Position numbers and translations under genes: made by a program
The notes under the pieces: generated by a model
Databases searched by the model: none
What the model was told of the DNA's origin: nothing
What the model saw: only the letters and a program-made list of their open reading frames with translations
NCBI RefSeq assembly: GCF_005239095.1
Contig: NZ_SZUA01000001.1
Span: 86,838-150,837, forward strand
Source: Luteimonas gilva
Lineage (GTDB): Bacteria > Pseudomonadota > Gammaproteobacteria > Xanthomonadales > Xanthomonadaceae
Length of the DNA stretch: 64,000 nucleotides
Direction of reading: 5' to 3'
Part shown: in pieces, positions 38,148-47,361 of the stretch
Numbering within the stretch: the stretch's first letter is position 1
How the letters are laid out: each line of letters begins with the position of its first letter

Positions 38148-39572
38148 TCACGCAGCCATCGCGACCGCGCCGCCGGTCCTCTGCCTGTGCGCCAGCCATG
38201 GCAAGACGATGGCGAGCAGATAGAACTTGGAGGCGTGGTATTTGTTGTCCAGCCGGCGCCGGTTCCTGTCCAGCCAGGGCATGGCGCCCGGCAGCAGTTC
38301 GCGGGTTTCTTGCGCATAGTTGCGCACGACGTCGAAACGCCGCTCGGCCAGACCGCACAAATCGAAACGGAAACTGCCTTTCTTGCGCACGTACGGCAGT
38401 TCGCCGAAGCGCGTGGCGATGTGCTTGCGGATCAACAGTTTGTTGACGTGGGTGTCCGGATCGACTTTCTGTCGCCTGGGCACTTCGTCGTGCACCCACT
38501 CCCGAAGCGCGCGGTCGCAGAAAGGATAGGCCGCGCGCATCGACAATGCGCGCGCCGCATACAAGCCTTTGGCGAAGGCGCCTGCGGAGCCGGCGATCGA
38601 CATCGACATATCGCGCCATTCCCAGGCGCTGCCCGCCGACGCGATTTCTTTTTCGAACAGCGCCAGGCGCGCCTTGGATTCGTGGGCCATTTCGCGGCCG
38701 AACAGGTTGTCGACCTCGGCGTCGGTGAATCGCGAACCCGGGAACACGCGTTCGATGGCGTTCATCTGCAGGCTGCCCAGCACGAAGCAGAGTTCGAAGC
38801 TGCGGTCGATAAGCGGCAGTTCCGAGACGCGCGCCGGCAGGCGCATTTGCTGCGCCAGCTTTGCCAGCCAGCGTTGTTGGCGGCTCACCGGCGTACCGAA
38901 GTAGCTGTCGGCGCCCAAGCCGTCGATCATGCCGTCGCCGCTCTGCGCGGCGATCTCGGTGCCCAGGTCGATGTACGACAACAGGGCGAAATCGGCGGTG
39001 AGCAGCGGCATGCGGCCCACCACCGCCAGATACCGGTCGTAGGCGCGTCCTGGGTCGCATACCAGCGTTTCGTGGCGCAAGCCGAGCGTCTTGGCGACCT
39101 GCGCCGCCGAAGCGACTTCGTCTTCCTCGCGTCCGCCGTGATAGGTGATGCAGACCGTGTCCGGACGCGCGTCGGCGATCGCGATGGCGAGCGTGGTCGA
39201 GTCCTTGCCGCCGCTCTGCAGTTGCCACGGCGCGCGCATGTTTGAACAGGAGCGCGCCACCGCGTCGCACAGCAGGCGATGGTAGACGCCGACCCAATCC
39301 TGCTCGGTGCTCGCGACTTCGGGGACTTCGCCCGCGTTGCGGAACTTGAAGCGGAATTCCGGCGTGCGGGTCATGTCCTGCTGCGGACAGAAGCCGAAGG
39401 TCACCAGCTTGACGTCCTCGTAGACCGAATGCGGCGGATAGACGAAAGCATTGCGCAGGATGTCGGCGACCGAGACCAGGTCGGTCGACGCCTGCGCGGC
39501 GCGGCTTTCCACGGCGGAAAAGTCGGGGTCGCCGTAGTAGGGCGACATGGTGATTTGAACGGGCGGCGCCAT
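38148..39572 (-). CDS. Asparagine-synthase-like protein lacking the glutaminase domain
   Basis: A 474-residue protein with the ATP-pyrophosphatase fold of asparagine synthetases. The PP-loop is LQSGGKDSTTLAIAI near residue 120, followed by TVCITYHGGREEDE and a C-terminal helical part. The N-terminal ~115 residues do not show the Cys-class glutaminase motifs (no Cys2, no RHRGPD). It could use free ammonia or an amine to amidate a carboxyl group. In surface-polysaccharide loci, related amidotransferases make uronamide sugars, a plausible role here but not shown. It lies between Wzc and the beta-helix genes with gaps of 7 and 17 bp. Confidence 0.75.
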   Translation of the reverse strand: MAPPVQITMSPYYGDPDFSAVESRAAQASTDLVSVADILRNAFVYPPHSVYEDVKLVTFGFCPQQDMTRTPEFRFKFRNAGEVPEVASTEQDWVGVYHRLLCDAVARSCSNMRAPWQLQSGGKDSTTLAIAIADARPDTVCITYHGGREEDEVASAAQVAKTLGLRHETLVCDPGRAYDRYLAVVGRMPLLTADFALLSYIDLGTEIAAQSGDGMIDGLGADSYFGTPVSRQQRWLAKLAQQMRLPARVSELPLIDRSFELCFVLGSLQMNAIERVFPGSRFTDAEVDNLFGREMAHESKARLALFEKEIASAGSAWEWRDMSMSIAGSAGAFAKGLYAARALSMRAAYPFCDRALREWVHDEVPRRQKVDPDTHVNKLLIRKHIATRFGELPYVRKKGSFRFDLCGLAERRFDVVRNYAQETRELLPGAMPWLDRNRRRLDNKYHASKFYLLAIVLPWLAHRQRTGGAVAMAA

Positions 39573-39579
39573 CGTTCCC

Positions 39580-41838
39580 TCAGGGATTGTGGACGGTCTG
39601 GTAGTCGTAATAGCTGTAGGCGTACTGCCCGGCGCCGCGCTTCTGCACCGCGTTGAAGATCGCGCCGCGCACTTCGACCCCGTTCTGCTCCAAGCGTTGC
39701 TTGGCCAGCACGATCTCGCGCTGCTGGTTCAGGCCCCAGCGCACCACCATCAGACAGATGCCGACGTGATGGCCGATGACGGCGGCGTCGGTCACCGCCA
39801 GCACCGGAGGCGTGTCGATCACGACGATGTCGAATTCCTTGCCGACCTTGTGCAGCAGCCGCGCGAAATTGGGATGCATTAGCAGTTCCGACGGATTCGG
39901 CGGCACCGAACCGCGCGAGATGAAAGAGAGGTTGCCGGTGCCCGGCACTTGATGGATCGCCTCCTCGGGCTGCAGGTGCCCGCAAATCAAATCCGACAAA
40001 CCGCGGTCGGAGCGCACGCCGACCGCGCGATGCAAAGTGCCGCGGCGCATGTCGGCGTCGATCAGCAGCACGCGCTGGCCGGCCTGCGCCATGGTCACCG
40101 CCAAGTTGGCGCAGACGAAGGTCTTGCCGACGCCCGGGCTGGGCGCGGCGATCATCAGCAGATTGTTCCTGGTCTCCATGCGGGCGAAATGCAGGCTGGT
40201 GCGCAGCGTGCGCAACGCTTCCATCGCCAAGTCGGTCGGCGCCCTCAACGCGAGCAAGCGGTGGCGACCGTCGCGCCGAGTGCGTCCGGGCAGCATCGCG
40301 ATCTGCTTGCCTTTCTCGCTGTAAGGGATCGAGGCGTACACCGGCAAGCCCAGCAGTTCGATGTCGACAGGATCCTCGACGCCGCGCCGGAACATCTGCC
40401 GCAACAGCACGAACGCGATCATCAGCAACGCGCCGATGGCGGTGCCGGCGGCGACGGTCAGCAAGGGTTTGGGCCAAGTGGGATTGTCGAGATCGACGTC
40501 GGCCGGGTCGATCAACCGCGCCGTACCGATCGCGCTTTCGCGGGCGATGCTGAGCTGCTGCTGCTGGTCGAGCAGGCTGGCGTAGGTTTGGTTGGTCACT
40601 TCGACGTCGCGGTTGAGCCGGAACAAGCCCTGTTGCGCGTCGGGCAATTGGTTGATGCGTCCCTGCAGCGCGGCCTTCTGGCCCTGGAATTGATTGATCT
40701 GCTTCTGCAGCGAAGCGTAGACCGGATGCGCCGGCGTGAAGCGGCTGCTGGCGTCGGCCAATTGCACCTGCAATTGCTGGATATTGGTGTCCAGCGCGAC
40801 GGTCTGTTCGAGCAGCGAGCGGTTCTGCGTGCCCACGTCCATCGTGCCGGTACGGGTCTGGAAGCGGTTGAGCGCCGCCTGCGCTTCGGCCAGTTCGCGG
40901 CGCACTTTCGGCAATTGCTCGGTCACGAACTTCAGGCGCTTGGCCGCTTCGGCGGAATTGCGCGCCACGTTTTGGCTGACGTAGGCCTGGGTGATCCGGT
41001 CCAGCACCTGCTTGGCGAGCATCGGATCGGCATTGGCGTAGGCCAAGGCGATGATTCCGGAATTGCGGCCCTGTTCGGAGACGGAAATGTCGCGCTTCAA
41101 GTCGGCCATGATGGTCATCGGATTGAGCCGGGTCACGTCGAAGCGCATGCCCGGATTGGCGACCAACGTCTCCACCCGGATGCGAACGCCTTCGTCGGTG
41201 TTCACGTCCTGTCCGATTCGGCCTTGGGCCAAGCTTTCGCCGTTCGGATCGAACAGCGAATAACGGCCGCCGCCGTCGGCGACCAAGCGCAGCGGCACGT
41301 CGGTCAGAGCCTGCGGCACCTCGAGCTTGGCGATCTTGATGCGCTCGCCGCCCCAGCCATAGCTCTTCAGGCCGAACCACGGCGAGGCAAGCTTTCCCGG
41401 TTCGGTGCGCTGCTGCGCGCGCGCGGCCATGTCGCCGATCAACGGGAAGCGGACCGGTTCGGCAGCGATGTCCAGGTTCAATCGCTGCATCGCTTCGCCG
41501 AGCACGCGGCGCGAGGTCAGCAACTGGGTTTCGGTCGCGGCGGGCGCGTCCGCGATCGTCGGCGCGGGCGCCGCGGCGTTGGTATTGATGCCCGGCACGG
41601 GCGGCAGACGGTTCTCGACCTGCAGGACCGCGTTGGCTTCGTATTTCGGCGTGGCGAAGAGCACATAAGCGAAGCTGGCGGCGGCGAACAGCAGCGTGCC
41701 CGACAGGATCAACCATTTGCGATCGGTCAATGTGCCGACCAAGGTCGGCAGGTCGATATCTTCGTCCCGCGCCGGGGAAGGCGGCGGAAACGGGTTATCC
41801 GTCCTAGCGATCAGATGCGTAGCCATTTTCATCACCAT
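39580..41838 (-). CDS. wzc: Wzc-like polysaccharide co-polymerase / BY-kinase
   Basis: A 752-residue inner-membrane protein that controls chain length and export through tyrosine autophosphorylation. The N-terminal Wzz domain is flanked by a transmembrane helix (WLILSGTLLFAAASFAYVLF). A periplasmic coiled coil runs from about 270 to 440 (GNVR-type), and the second helix is near 455-475. The kinase domain has Walker A APSPGVGKTF, Walker A' VLLIDADMRRG and Walker B FDIVVIDTPPVL. The C-terminus ends in a tyrosine cluster (QYAYSYYDYQ), the usual phosphorylation site. The partner export protein is Wza at 29557. Confidence 0.93.
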   Translation of the reverse strand: MVMKMATHLIARTDNPFPPPSPARDEDIDLPTLVGTLTDRKWLILSGTLLFAAASFAYVLFATPKYEANAVLQVENRLPPVPGINTNAAAPAPTIADAPAATETQLLTSRRVLGEAMQRLNLDIAAEPVRFPLIGDMAARAQQRTEPGKLASPWFGLKSYGWGGERIKIAKLEVPQALTDVPLRLVADGGGRYSLFDPNGESLAQGRIGQDVNTDEGVRIRVETLVANPGMRFDVTRLNPMTIMADLKRDISVSEQGRNSGIIALAYANADPMLAKQVLDRITQAYVSQNVARNSAEAAKRLKFVTEQLPKVRRELAEAQAALNRFQTRTGTMDVGTQNRSLLEQTVALDTNIQQLQVQLADASSRFTPAHPVYASLQKQINQFQGQKAALQGRINQLPDAQQGLFRLNRDVEVTNQTYASLLDQQQQLSIARESAIGTARLIDPADVDLDNPTWPKPLLTVAAGTAIGALLMIAFVLLRQMFRRGVEDPVDIELLGLPVYASIPYSEKGKQIAMLPGRTRRDGRHRLLALRAPTDLAMEALRTLRTSLHFARMETRNNLLMIAAPSPGVGKTFVCANLAVTMAQAGQRVLLIDADMRRGTLHRAVGVRSDRGLSDLICGHLQPEEAIHQVPGTGNLSFISRGSVPPNPSELLMHPNFARLLHKVGKEFDIVVIDTPPVLAVTDAAVIGHHVGICLMVVRWGLNQQREIVLAKQRLEQNGVEVRGAIFNAVQKRGAGQYAYSYYDYQTVHNP

Positions 41839-41872
41839 TCATTGCTTAAGTAAGAACAGGCCCGGAGAAACG

Positions 41873-44176
41873 TCACGGCGTCCCGAAAACGCCTTGGGCC
41901 TGGGCTGTCGAACCTGCGTCCCGCGGCATATCCGGCAGCGGATAGGCGGGACGCAGGCCCGTCAGTGCCTCGACGACGCGCGCGCTGGCGCCGTCGCCGT
42001 ATTTCGAAGCCGTGTCTTCGCGCGGCAGATCGCGTTCCAGCAGATCCAGGATCCGCGTCGCGTGCGCGGGCTTCTCCGCGGCCAGCACCGGCCGGCCCAT
42101 CGCGGTCGCCTCGGCATGCACGTCTCCTCCGGCGATGACCAGATCCGCTCGTTTGAGCAGATAAACCGAAGCGAGATAGTCCGGCGGGTCGATCGCATGC
42201 ACGTTCGGCCAACCGCGCGCCAGATCGGAGCCAGGCAGCTCGCGCTCGAACAGCGCGGCCGAGCAGACGATGTCGACGTCCGGACGCCGCGCGGCGATAT
42301 CGCGCAACATGTCGGCGGTACGCGCGAATCCAGCGTCGGACGCGTCGCGGTTCAGCATCAGCAGCATAGGGCTGCCGTCGCGCAGGAAGCCGTAGCGCTC
42401 GGCGAGCTCGCCGTCCAGCGCTCGGTCGCGATCGATTCGCCGCAATGCCGCGTCCAGCGTTTCGATGGCGGTATTGCCGGTGACGAGTACGCGTTCCGGC
42501 GGCACGCCTTCGGCCAGCAATTGGCGTTCGGCCGATGCGCTTTGGGCGACGTGCAGCGATGCCAGCGCGCGCGCCATCTTGCGTCCCGGATCGTCGTCCG
42601 CGCCCGATGCTCCATCCGCATCGATGCAGACCACGGGCACTTGGTGATAGCGCGCCGCCAAGGTCGCCGGCAGCGTGGCCGAAGTATCGCCCTGTACCAG
42701 CACCACGTCCGGCTGCACTTCGCTCAATACGCGCTCCATGCCGCCGAGCGCGGAGGCCGTGATGTCGGCCGGATCTTCGCCCGGTTTCACCACTTCGAAG
42801 GTGAGGTCCGGTTCCAAGCCGAACAGGTGCAGCACCTGTTCGGCGTCCTGTTCGGGCGTGGCGGCGATGCATAGCGTCGTTTCGAAACGATCGTCGCGCG
42901 CCAATTCGCGCGCGATCGGCGCGATCTGGATCGCGTCGGGCGGCGCCGAGAGCACGCACAGCGCTTTCATGGGCAGCGCGAGGCCGTCGTCGTCGGCGGA
43001 GGACGAAGCCGGCATCGCCGCGGCGGACGCGGGTTCCACGGACTGCGCTTGTTCGCGCAAATCCCAATCCTGCGGCGCCAGCGCCAACTCGCCCCCGCCG
43101 CCGGCCACGATCGGCATCGCTTGCTGCGCGCGCGGGCGCAGCCGCAGCGACGCCGGCCAGCGCAACCGCGCCAGCAATTGCGGCACCCATAGGATGTGGA
43201 TCGCGAGTACGCCGACGAAAACCGCGGCGCTGAGCAAAGGCGGGGCGCCGCGCAAGGCGTATCCGATCAGGATCAGCAGGCCGCTTCCGGCGACGATCAG
43301 GATCAGGGCCATGCGCGGAGGGATGCCGGCATCGAGCACCAGATGATGCAGATGCTGGCGATCGGGCTTGAACGGCGAACGCCCCTGGCGGATGCGCCGA
43401 TACATCACCGCCAAGGTGTCCATGATCGGCAGCGCCACGCACCACAACACGCTGATCGGCGCCAATCGCTCGACCTTGCCGTGGCTAAGGAAGACCAGGC
43501 TCCAGGCCAGCAGAAAGCCGATCAGCGTGCTGCCGGCGTCGCCCATGAATATCTTGCGGCCGTCGGGCCAACCGAGGTTGACGCACAAGTAAGGGATCAG
43601 CGCGGCGAACAGCACCTGCAGCAGCAACAGCACGCCCGGCGACGCCCAGCCCGTCTGATCGAACAACAGTATCGCGCCGATGCTGGTCATGGCCACCGAT
43701 GCGGCCAGGCCGTCGATGCCGTCGAGCATGTTGAAGGCGTTGATCACGCCGATGATCGCGACGATCGTGAACGGTATGCCGAGGACGCCCAGCCGGAGCC
43801 CGTAAATGCCGAGCTCGTCGACGTAGATGTTGGATGCGGCGATCACCAGCGCGATCGCGCCGGCTTCCACCGCCAGGCGCGAGCGCACGCTGAGGTCGTT
43901 GGCGTCGTCCAACACCCCGGCGACGACGATCAGCGCGGCGCCGGCCATCAGGCTGCTGACGAAGCGGTCGAAATAGCCCAGATAGCTCAATCCGACCAGA
44001 GTGCCCAGGAAAAAGCACAGTCCGCCGATCAGAGGGATGCGGCCGCGATGGCGCTTGCGCCCGTCGGGCTTGTCCACCAGGCCGATCCGGCGCGCCCACG
44101 GCCGCATCGCAAAGATCGCAAACAGAGTCACTGCCAAAGCGATAGCGCTGGCCGCGACCAGCTTGGGGTCCATCAT
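41873..44176 (-). CDS. WecA-like sugar-1-phosphate transferase fused to a degenerate WecB-like epimerase domain
   Basis: A 767-residue two-domain protein. Residues ~1-345 form a polytopic MraY/WecA-type transferase that loads a sugar phosphate onto undecaprenyl phosphate. Its active-site motifs are intact: DDAND (90-94), NAFNMLDGIDG, GDAG (212-215), and HLHH (275-278). After a disordered Ala/Ser/Asp linker, residues ~404-745 resemble non-hydrolysing UDP-GlcNAc 2-epimerase (GDT at 496-498; TGNTAIETL). Catalytic positions are changed there: the GTRPEAIK motif reads SAPPDAIQ, HVEAGLR reads CIDADGA, and the PEE-NR and GHRRE motifs are absent. ATG 44176 has GAGGT six bases upstream. It is the first gene of the locus and so the likely initiating enzyme. 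Confidence 0.85.
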   Translation of the reverse strand: MMDPKLVAASAIALAVTLFAIFAMRPWARRIGLVDKPDGRKRHRGRIPLIGGLCFFLGTLVGLSYLGYFDRFVSSLMAGAALIVVAGVLDDANDLSVRSRLAVEAGAIALVIAASNIYVDELGIYGLRLGVLGIPFTIVAIIGVINAFNMLDGIDGLAASVAMTSIGAILLFDQTGWASPGVLLLLQVLFAALIPYLCVNLGWPDGRKIFMGDAGSTLIGFLLAWSLVFLSHGKVERLAPISVLWCVALPIMDTLAVMYRRIRQGRSPFKPDRQHLHHLVLDAGIPPRMALILIVAGSGLLILIGYALRGAPPLLSAAVFVGVLAIHILWVPQLLARLRWPASLRLRPRAQQAMPIVAGGGGELALAPQDWDLREQAQSVEPASAAAMPASSSADDDGLALPMKALCVLSAPPDAIQIAPIARELARDDRFETTLCIAATPEQDAEQVLHLFGLEPDLTFEVVKPGEDPADITASALGGMERVLSEVQPDVVLVQGDTSATLPATLAARYHQVPVVCIDADGASGADDDPGRKMARALASLHVAQSASAERQLLAEGVPPERVLVTGNTAIETLDAALRRIDRDRALDGELAERYGFLRDGSPMLLMLNRDASDAGFARTADMLRDIAARRPDVDIVCSAALFERELPGSDLARGWPNVHAIDPPDYLASVYLLKRADLVIAGGDVHAEATAMGRPVLAAEKPAHATRILDLLERDLPREDTASKYGDGASARVVEALTGLRPAYPLPDMPRDAGSTAQAQGVFGTP

Positions 44177-44610
44177 GCATGCACCTCGGTTGTGCTTGTT
44201 GTTGGTATCCGTGTGCATGCGCACGACAACGCCGCGCATCCTGCGGCCTCGAAGAACGCCGCTGCTGCATGCGTTGGTTTCGAGTCGCGATGGAATCTAT
44301 GTGCGCCATGTTGACGAGAAGATGAAGGGCGCGGCTTCAGTGTGATGAACTGGGCGTACGCGCGCTCAAGCGAAGATTCGTGACGAAAATTTCGCTATTC
44401 ATTCATATGAATCGAACGCATCTGCGCAATGCGTTTTTCGCATGCATTCGCAAGGCTTTAACCGTTCGCTTGATACGCGCGCACGCGCGCGCAGAAAATC
44501 AATGCGTGTCGATGAGCGATGCGAAAGGTTCGCGTGAGATGCCGCTTCGGATCGAAGCGGGTGCGAGAGGCGGCGTTCGCGCGTCGACGAAGCGGAAGAT
44601 GCCGTCGCCG
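44177..44610. other. Control region upstream of the exopolysaccharide operon
   Basis: About 430 bp without a credible gene. A near-perfect 14-bp palindrome GTGTGCATGCGCAC lies at 44212-44225, 36 bp before the transferase start, and could be an operator. No convincing -35/-10 or -24/-12 pair was identified. AT content is higher around 44390-44510 than in flanking genes. Confidence 0.4.
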
Positions 44611-44639
44611 AAAAAACAAACCCCCGCCGAAGCGAGGGT
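44611..44639 (-). terminator. Terminator of tRNA-Leu
   Basis: Read leftwards, ACCCTCGC / GCGGGGGT (one T-G pair) form an 8-bp stem with a 4-base TTCG loop, followed by TTGTTTTTT. It begins 12 bp past the tRNA 3' end. Confidence 0.85.
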
Positions 44640-44650
44640 CTTTGTGCGTC

Positions 44651-44735
<85 letters not shown>

Positions 44736-44749
44736 AGGGCGAGCCGCGT

Positions 44750-44778
44750 ATGTTGCGGTGCGGGACCAGGCTTGTCAA
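44750..44778 (-). promoter_or_regulatory. Promoter of tRNA-Leu
   Basis: A perfect -35 TTGACA (44773-44778) and CAACAT (44750-44755) are 17 bp apart. They are followed by a GC-rich discriminator, as in stable-RNA promoters. The tRNA begins about eight bases after the predicted start. Confidence 0.7.
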
Positions 44779-44821
44779 CGATTAGCCCGGCCGAACGGCA
44801 CCTGCGCGGCCGCCGTGTACC

Positions 44822-47257
44822 ATGCCGCCGATGGCAAAGACCCCAGGCAAGCGCGGCGATGGCCGCGGCAAGCAGCCGGCCGGCAAGGCTTCGGCACCGA
44901 AAAAACGCGGAAAAAGCGCAGCGGCCGGCAAGCGGCCGGGCTGGATGCCGGAGCCGCCGCCGCGCAAGCCCGCCGGCGACGCTTCCCGCGCACCGGCTCC
45001 GCGACCGGCGAAGAAAGGCCGGTTCGACGATCCTTTCGCCGCCCGCGAAGCCGGCCGTTACGAAAACCCCATCGCCAGCCGCGAAGCCATCCTGCAATTG
45101 CTAGCGGCCGCCGACGGTCCGCTGTCGGCCGAAGCCTTGGCCGAGCGGCTGCAGCTGACCGCGCCCGACCGCTTCGACGCGTTGGGCAAGCGCCTGGCCG
45201 CGATGGTCCGCGACGGCCAACTCCTGCAAAACCGCAAAGGCGCCTACGCGCCGGCCGAGCGGATGGACCTGATCGCCGGCACCGTCATCGCCAACCCCGA
45301 CGGCTTCGGCTTTCTGCGCCCGGACAGCGGCGCCGGCGACGATCTCTTCCTGCCGCCGTTCGAGATGCGCAAAGCCATGCACGGCGACCGCGTGTTGGCC
45401 AGCGTCACCGGTCTGGATCGGCGCGGCCGCCGCGAGGGCGCCATCGTCGAGGTGCTCGAGCGCCGGCTCAACCGTTTGATCGGCCGCTTCACCGTGGAGT
45501 CCGGCATCAGTTATGTGGTGCCGGACGATCGCCGCATCCAACGCAACGTGCAGATTCCGTCCGATGCGCGGCTGGACGCGCGCCACGGCCAATTGGTGGT
45601 GTGCGAAATCGTGCAGCCGGCCGATTCGCACCGGCCGCCGATCGGCCGCGTACTGGCCGTGCTCGGCGACCGCCTGACCGCCTCCTTGGCGGTCGAAGCG
45701 GCGATCCACGGCCACGAAATCCCCAACGAATTCCCGCCGCAAGCGTTGGCCGAAGCCGCGGCGGTGCCGCTGCAGGTCGATGCGGCGACCGCCGCGACGC
45801 GGGTCGATCTGCGCAAGACGCCGCTGATCACCATCGACGGCGAAGACGCCAAGGATTTCGACGACGCGGTCTGGTGCGAACCGAACCGCGACGGCTTCCG
45901 CCTGATCGTCGCCATCGCCGACGTATCGCATTACGTGCGCCCCGGCACGCCGCTGGACGACGAAGCGCAGAAGCGCGCCACGTCGGTCTACTTCCCCGGC
46001 TTCGTGGTGCCGATGCTGCCGGAGACGCTGTCCAACGGCATCTGCTCCTTGAATCCGAAGGTGGACCGGCTTTGTTTCGTCTGCGACATGCAGGTCGGCC
46101 GCGACGGCGAAGTGGCGCGTTCGAAATTCTACGAAGCGGTGATGAACTCGCACGCGCGGCTCACCTACACGCAGGTGTGGAATGCGGTGGGGGACGGCGT
46201 GCCCGAGGAAGACCAAGCGCAGGCGCAGGCCTATATCGGCGGATTGATGCCGCAGGTGCAGCGCCTGCAGCAGTTGTACCGGATCCTGGACAAGGCACGC
46301 CGCAAGCGCGGCGCGATCGAGTTCGAGACTTCGGAAGTGCGTTTCGCGCTCGGCCCGCAGGGCGAGGTGACCCAGGCCGGCATGCTCCAGCGCAACGACG
46401 CGCACAAGCTGATCGAGGAATGCATGATCGCGGCCAATGTCGAAGCCGCGCGCTTCCTGTTGGCCAAACATATTCCGGCGCCGTTCCGCGACCACGACAA
46501 GCCGCCGGAGGCGAAGTACGCGGACCTGGAGGAATTCCTGAAGGAGTTCAAACTGCGGCTGCCGCCGTGGGGCAAGGTGCAGCCGCGCGATTTCCGCGAT
46601 TTGCTGGACAAGATCCGCGACCGGCCGGATGCGGCGCTGCTGGAATCGGTGGTCCTGCGCAGCCAGTCGCTGGCGGTGTACGCGCCGGAGAACATCGGCC
46701 ATTTCGGCTTGGCGCTGGAGGCTTACGCGCATTTCACTTCGCCGATCCGGCGCTATCCCGATTTGCTGGTGCATCGCGCGATCAAGCATGCGCTGGCCGG
46801 CGGCAAGCCGGCCAATTACGCCTATTCGGGCAGCGCGATGGCGGCGCTGTCGTTGCAGTGCTCGGAACGCTCGCGCCGCGCCGACGAAGCCCAGCGCGAA
46901 GTGGAAGAACGCTACGCCGCCGCTTGGATGGAGCGCCACGTCGGCAGCGAGTTCGACGGCACCATCAGCGGCGTGACCAGCTTCGGCCTATTCGTCGAGT
47001 TGGACGAATCCAAGGTCAACGGCCTGATCCACGTGACCCAGCTGCCCAACGACTACTACCATTTCGACCCGATCCGGAAAACGCTGAGCGGCGAGCGCGC
47101 CGGACGCGTATTCCGGCTCGGCGACCGGGTCCGGATCGTGGTGCTGAAGGCTAGCTTGGAAGAGCGCAAGATCGATTTCCGATTGGCCGAGGAGCGCGGT
47201 GTCAAACCGCCGCCGCCGCGTGGGCAGCCGGCGAAGCGGACCAAGAAGAAATACTGA
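44822..47257 (+). CDS. rnr: Ribonuclease R
   Basis: An 811-residue 3'-5' exoribonuclease that degrades structured RNA. Domains: a basic disordered N-terminal extension (~1-70), helix-turn-helix RNase R N-domain, two cold-shock domains, the RNB catalytic domain with TIDGEDAKDFDDAVW (four Asp) near residues 338-352, the S1 domain (GSEFDGTISGVTSFGLFVEL), and a Pro/Lys-rich tail (AKRTKKKY). The start could be 44822 or the in-frame ATG at 44831; no clear Shine-Dalgarno favours either. It diverges from tRNA-Leu and precedes rlmB, as rnr does in E. coli. Confidence 0.95.
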   Translation: MPPMAKTPGKRGDGRGKQPAGKASAPKKRGKSAAAGKRPGWMPEPPPRKPAGDASRAPAPRPAKKGRFDDPFAAREAGRYENPIASREAILQLLAAADGPLSAEALAERLQLTAPDRFDALGKRLAAMVRDGQLLQNRKGAYAPAERMDLIAGTVIANPDGFGFLRPDSGAGDDLFLPPFEMRKAMHGDRVLASVTGLDRRGRREGAIVEVLERRLNRLIGRFTVESGISYVVPDDRRIQRNVQIPSDARLDARHGQLVVCEIVQPADSHRPPIGRVLAVLGDRLTASLAVEAAIHGHEIPNEFPPQALAEAAAVPLQVDAATAATRVDLRKTPLITIDGEDAKDFDDAVWCEPNRDGFRLIVAIADVSHYVRPGTPLDDEAQKRATSVYFPGFVVPMLPETLSNGICSLNPKVDRLCFVCDMQVGRDGEVARSKFYEAVMNSHARLTYTQVWNAVGDGVPEEDQAQAQAYIGGLMPQVQRLQQLYRILDKARRKRGAIEFETSEVRFALGPQGEVTQAGMLQRNDAHKLIEECMIAANVEAARFLLAKHIPAPFRDHDKPPEAKYADLEEFLKEFKLRLPPWGKVQPRDFRDLLDKIRDRPDAALLESVVLRSQSLAVYAPENIGHFGLALEAYAHFTSPIRRYPDLLVHRAIKHALAGGKPANYAYSGSAMAALSLQCSERSRRADEAQREVEERYAAAWMERHVGSEFDGTISGVTSFGLFVELDESKVNGLIHVTQLPNDYYHFDPIRKTLSGERAGRVFRLGDRVRIVVLKASLEERKIDFRLAEERGVKPPPPRGQPAKRTKKKY

Positions 47258-47263
47258 TTTTTA

Positions 47264-47338
47264 GACGCGGATTGGATCGGATAGCCGCGGATAAAATTGG
47301 AATTGTTTTATCCGCTTTCCTCCGAACTGATCCGCGTC
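47264..47338. repeat. 75-bp palindromic element between rnr and rlmB
   Basis: The ends GACGCGGAT and ATCCGCGTC are inverted. An inner pair GCGGATAAAA (47287-47296) / TTTTATCCGC (47306-47315) makes a long stem. It has T/A runs on both sides but is not oriented as a terminator for rnr. It is probably another dispersed palindrome type, with only one copy in this window. Confidence 0.7.
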
Positions 47339-47361
47339 AAAAAAGATCTTAAAAAGACATC

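Noticed and set aside
37054..39297. One 747-codon frame suggesting a long fusion with the beta-helix protein
   Set aside because: The upstream part is Arg-rich shadow sequence of the asparagine-synthase-like gene; the real protein starts at the Tat signal (38130).
39949..41853. 634-codon open frame opposite wzc
   Set aside because: Shadow frame of the same kind, without recognisable domains.
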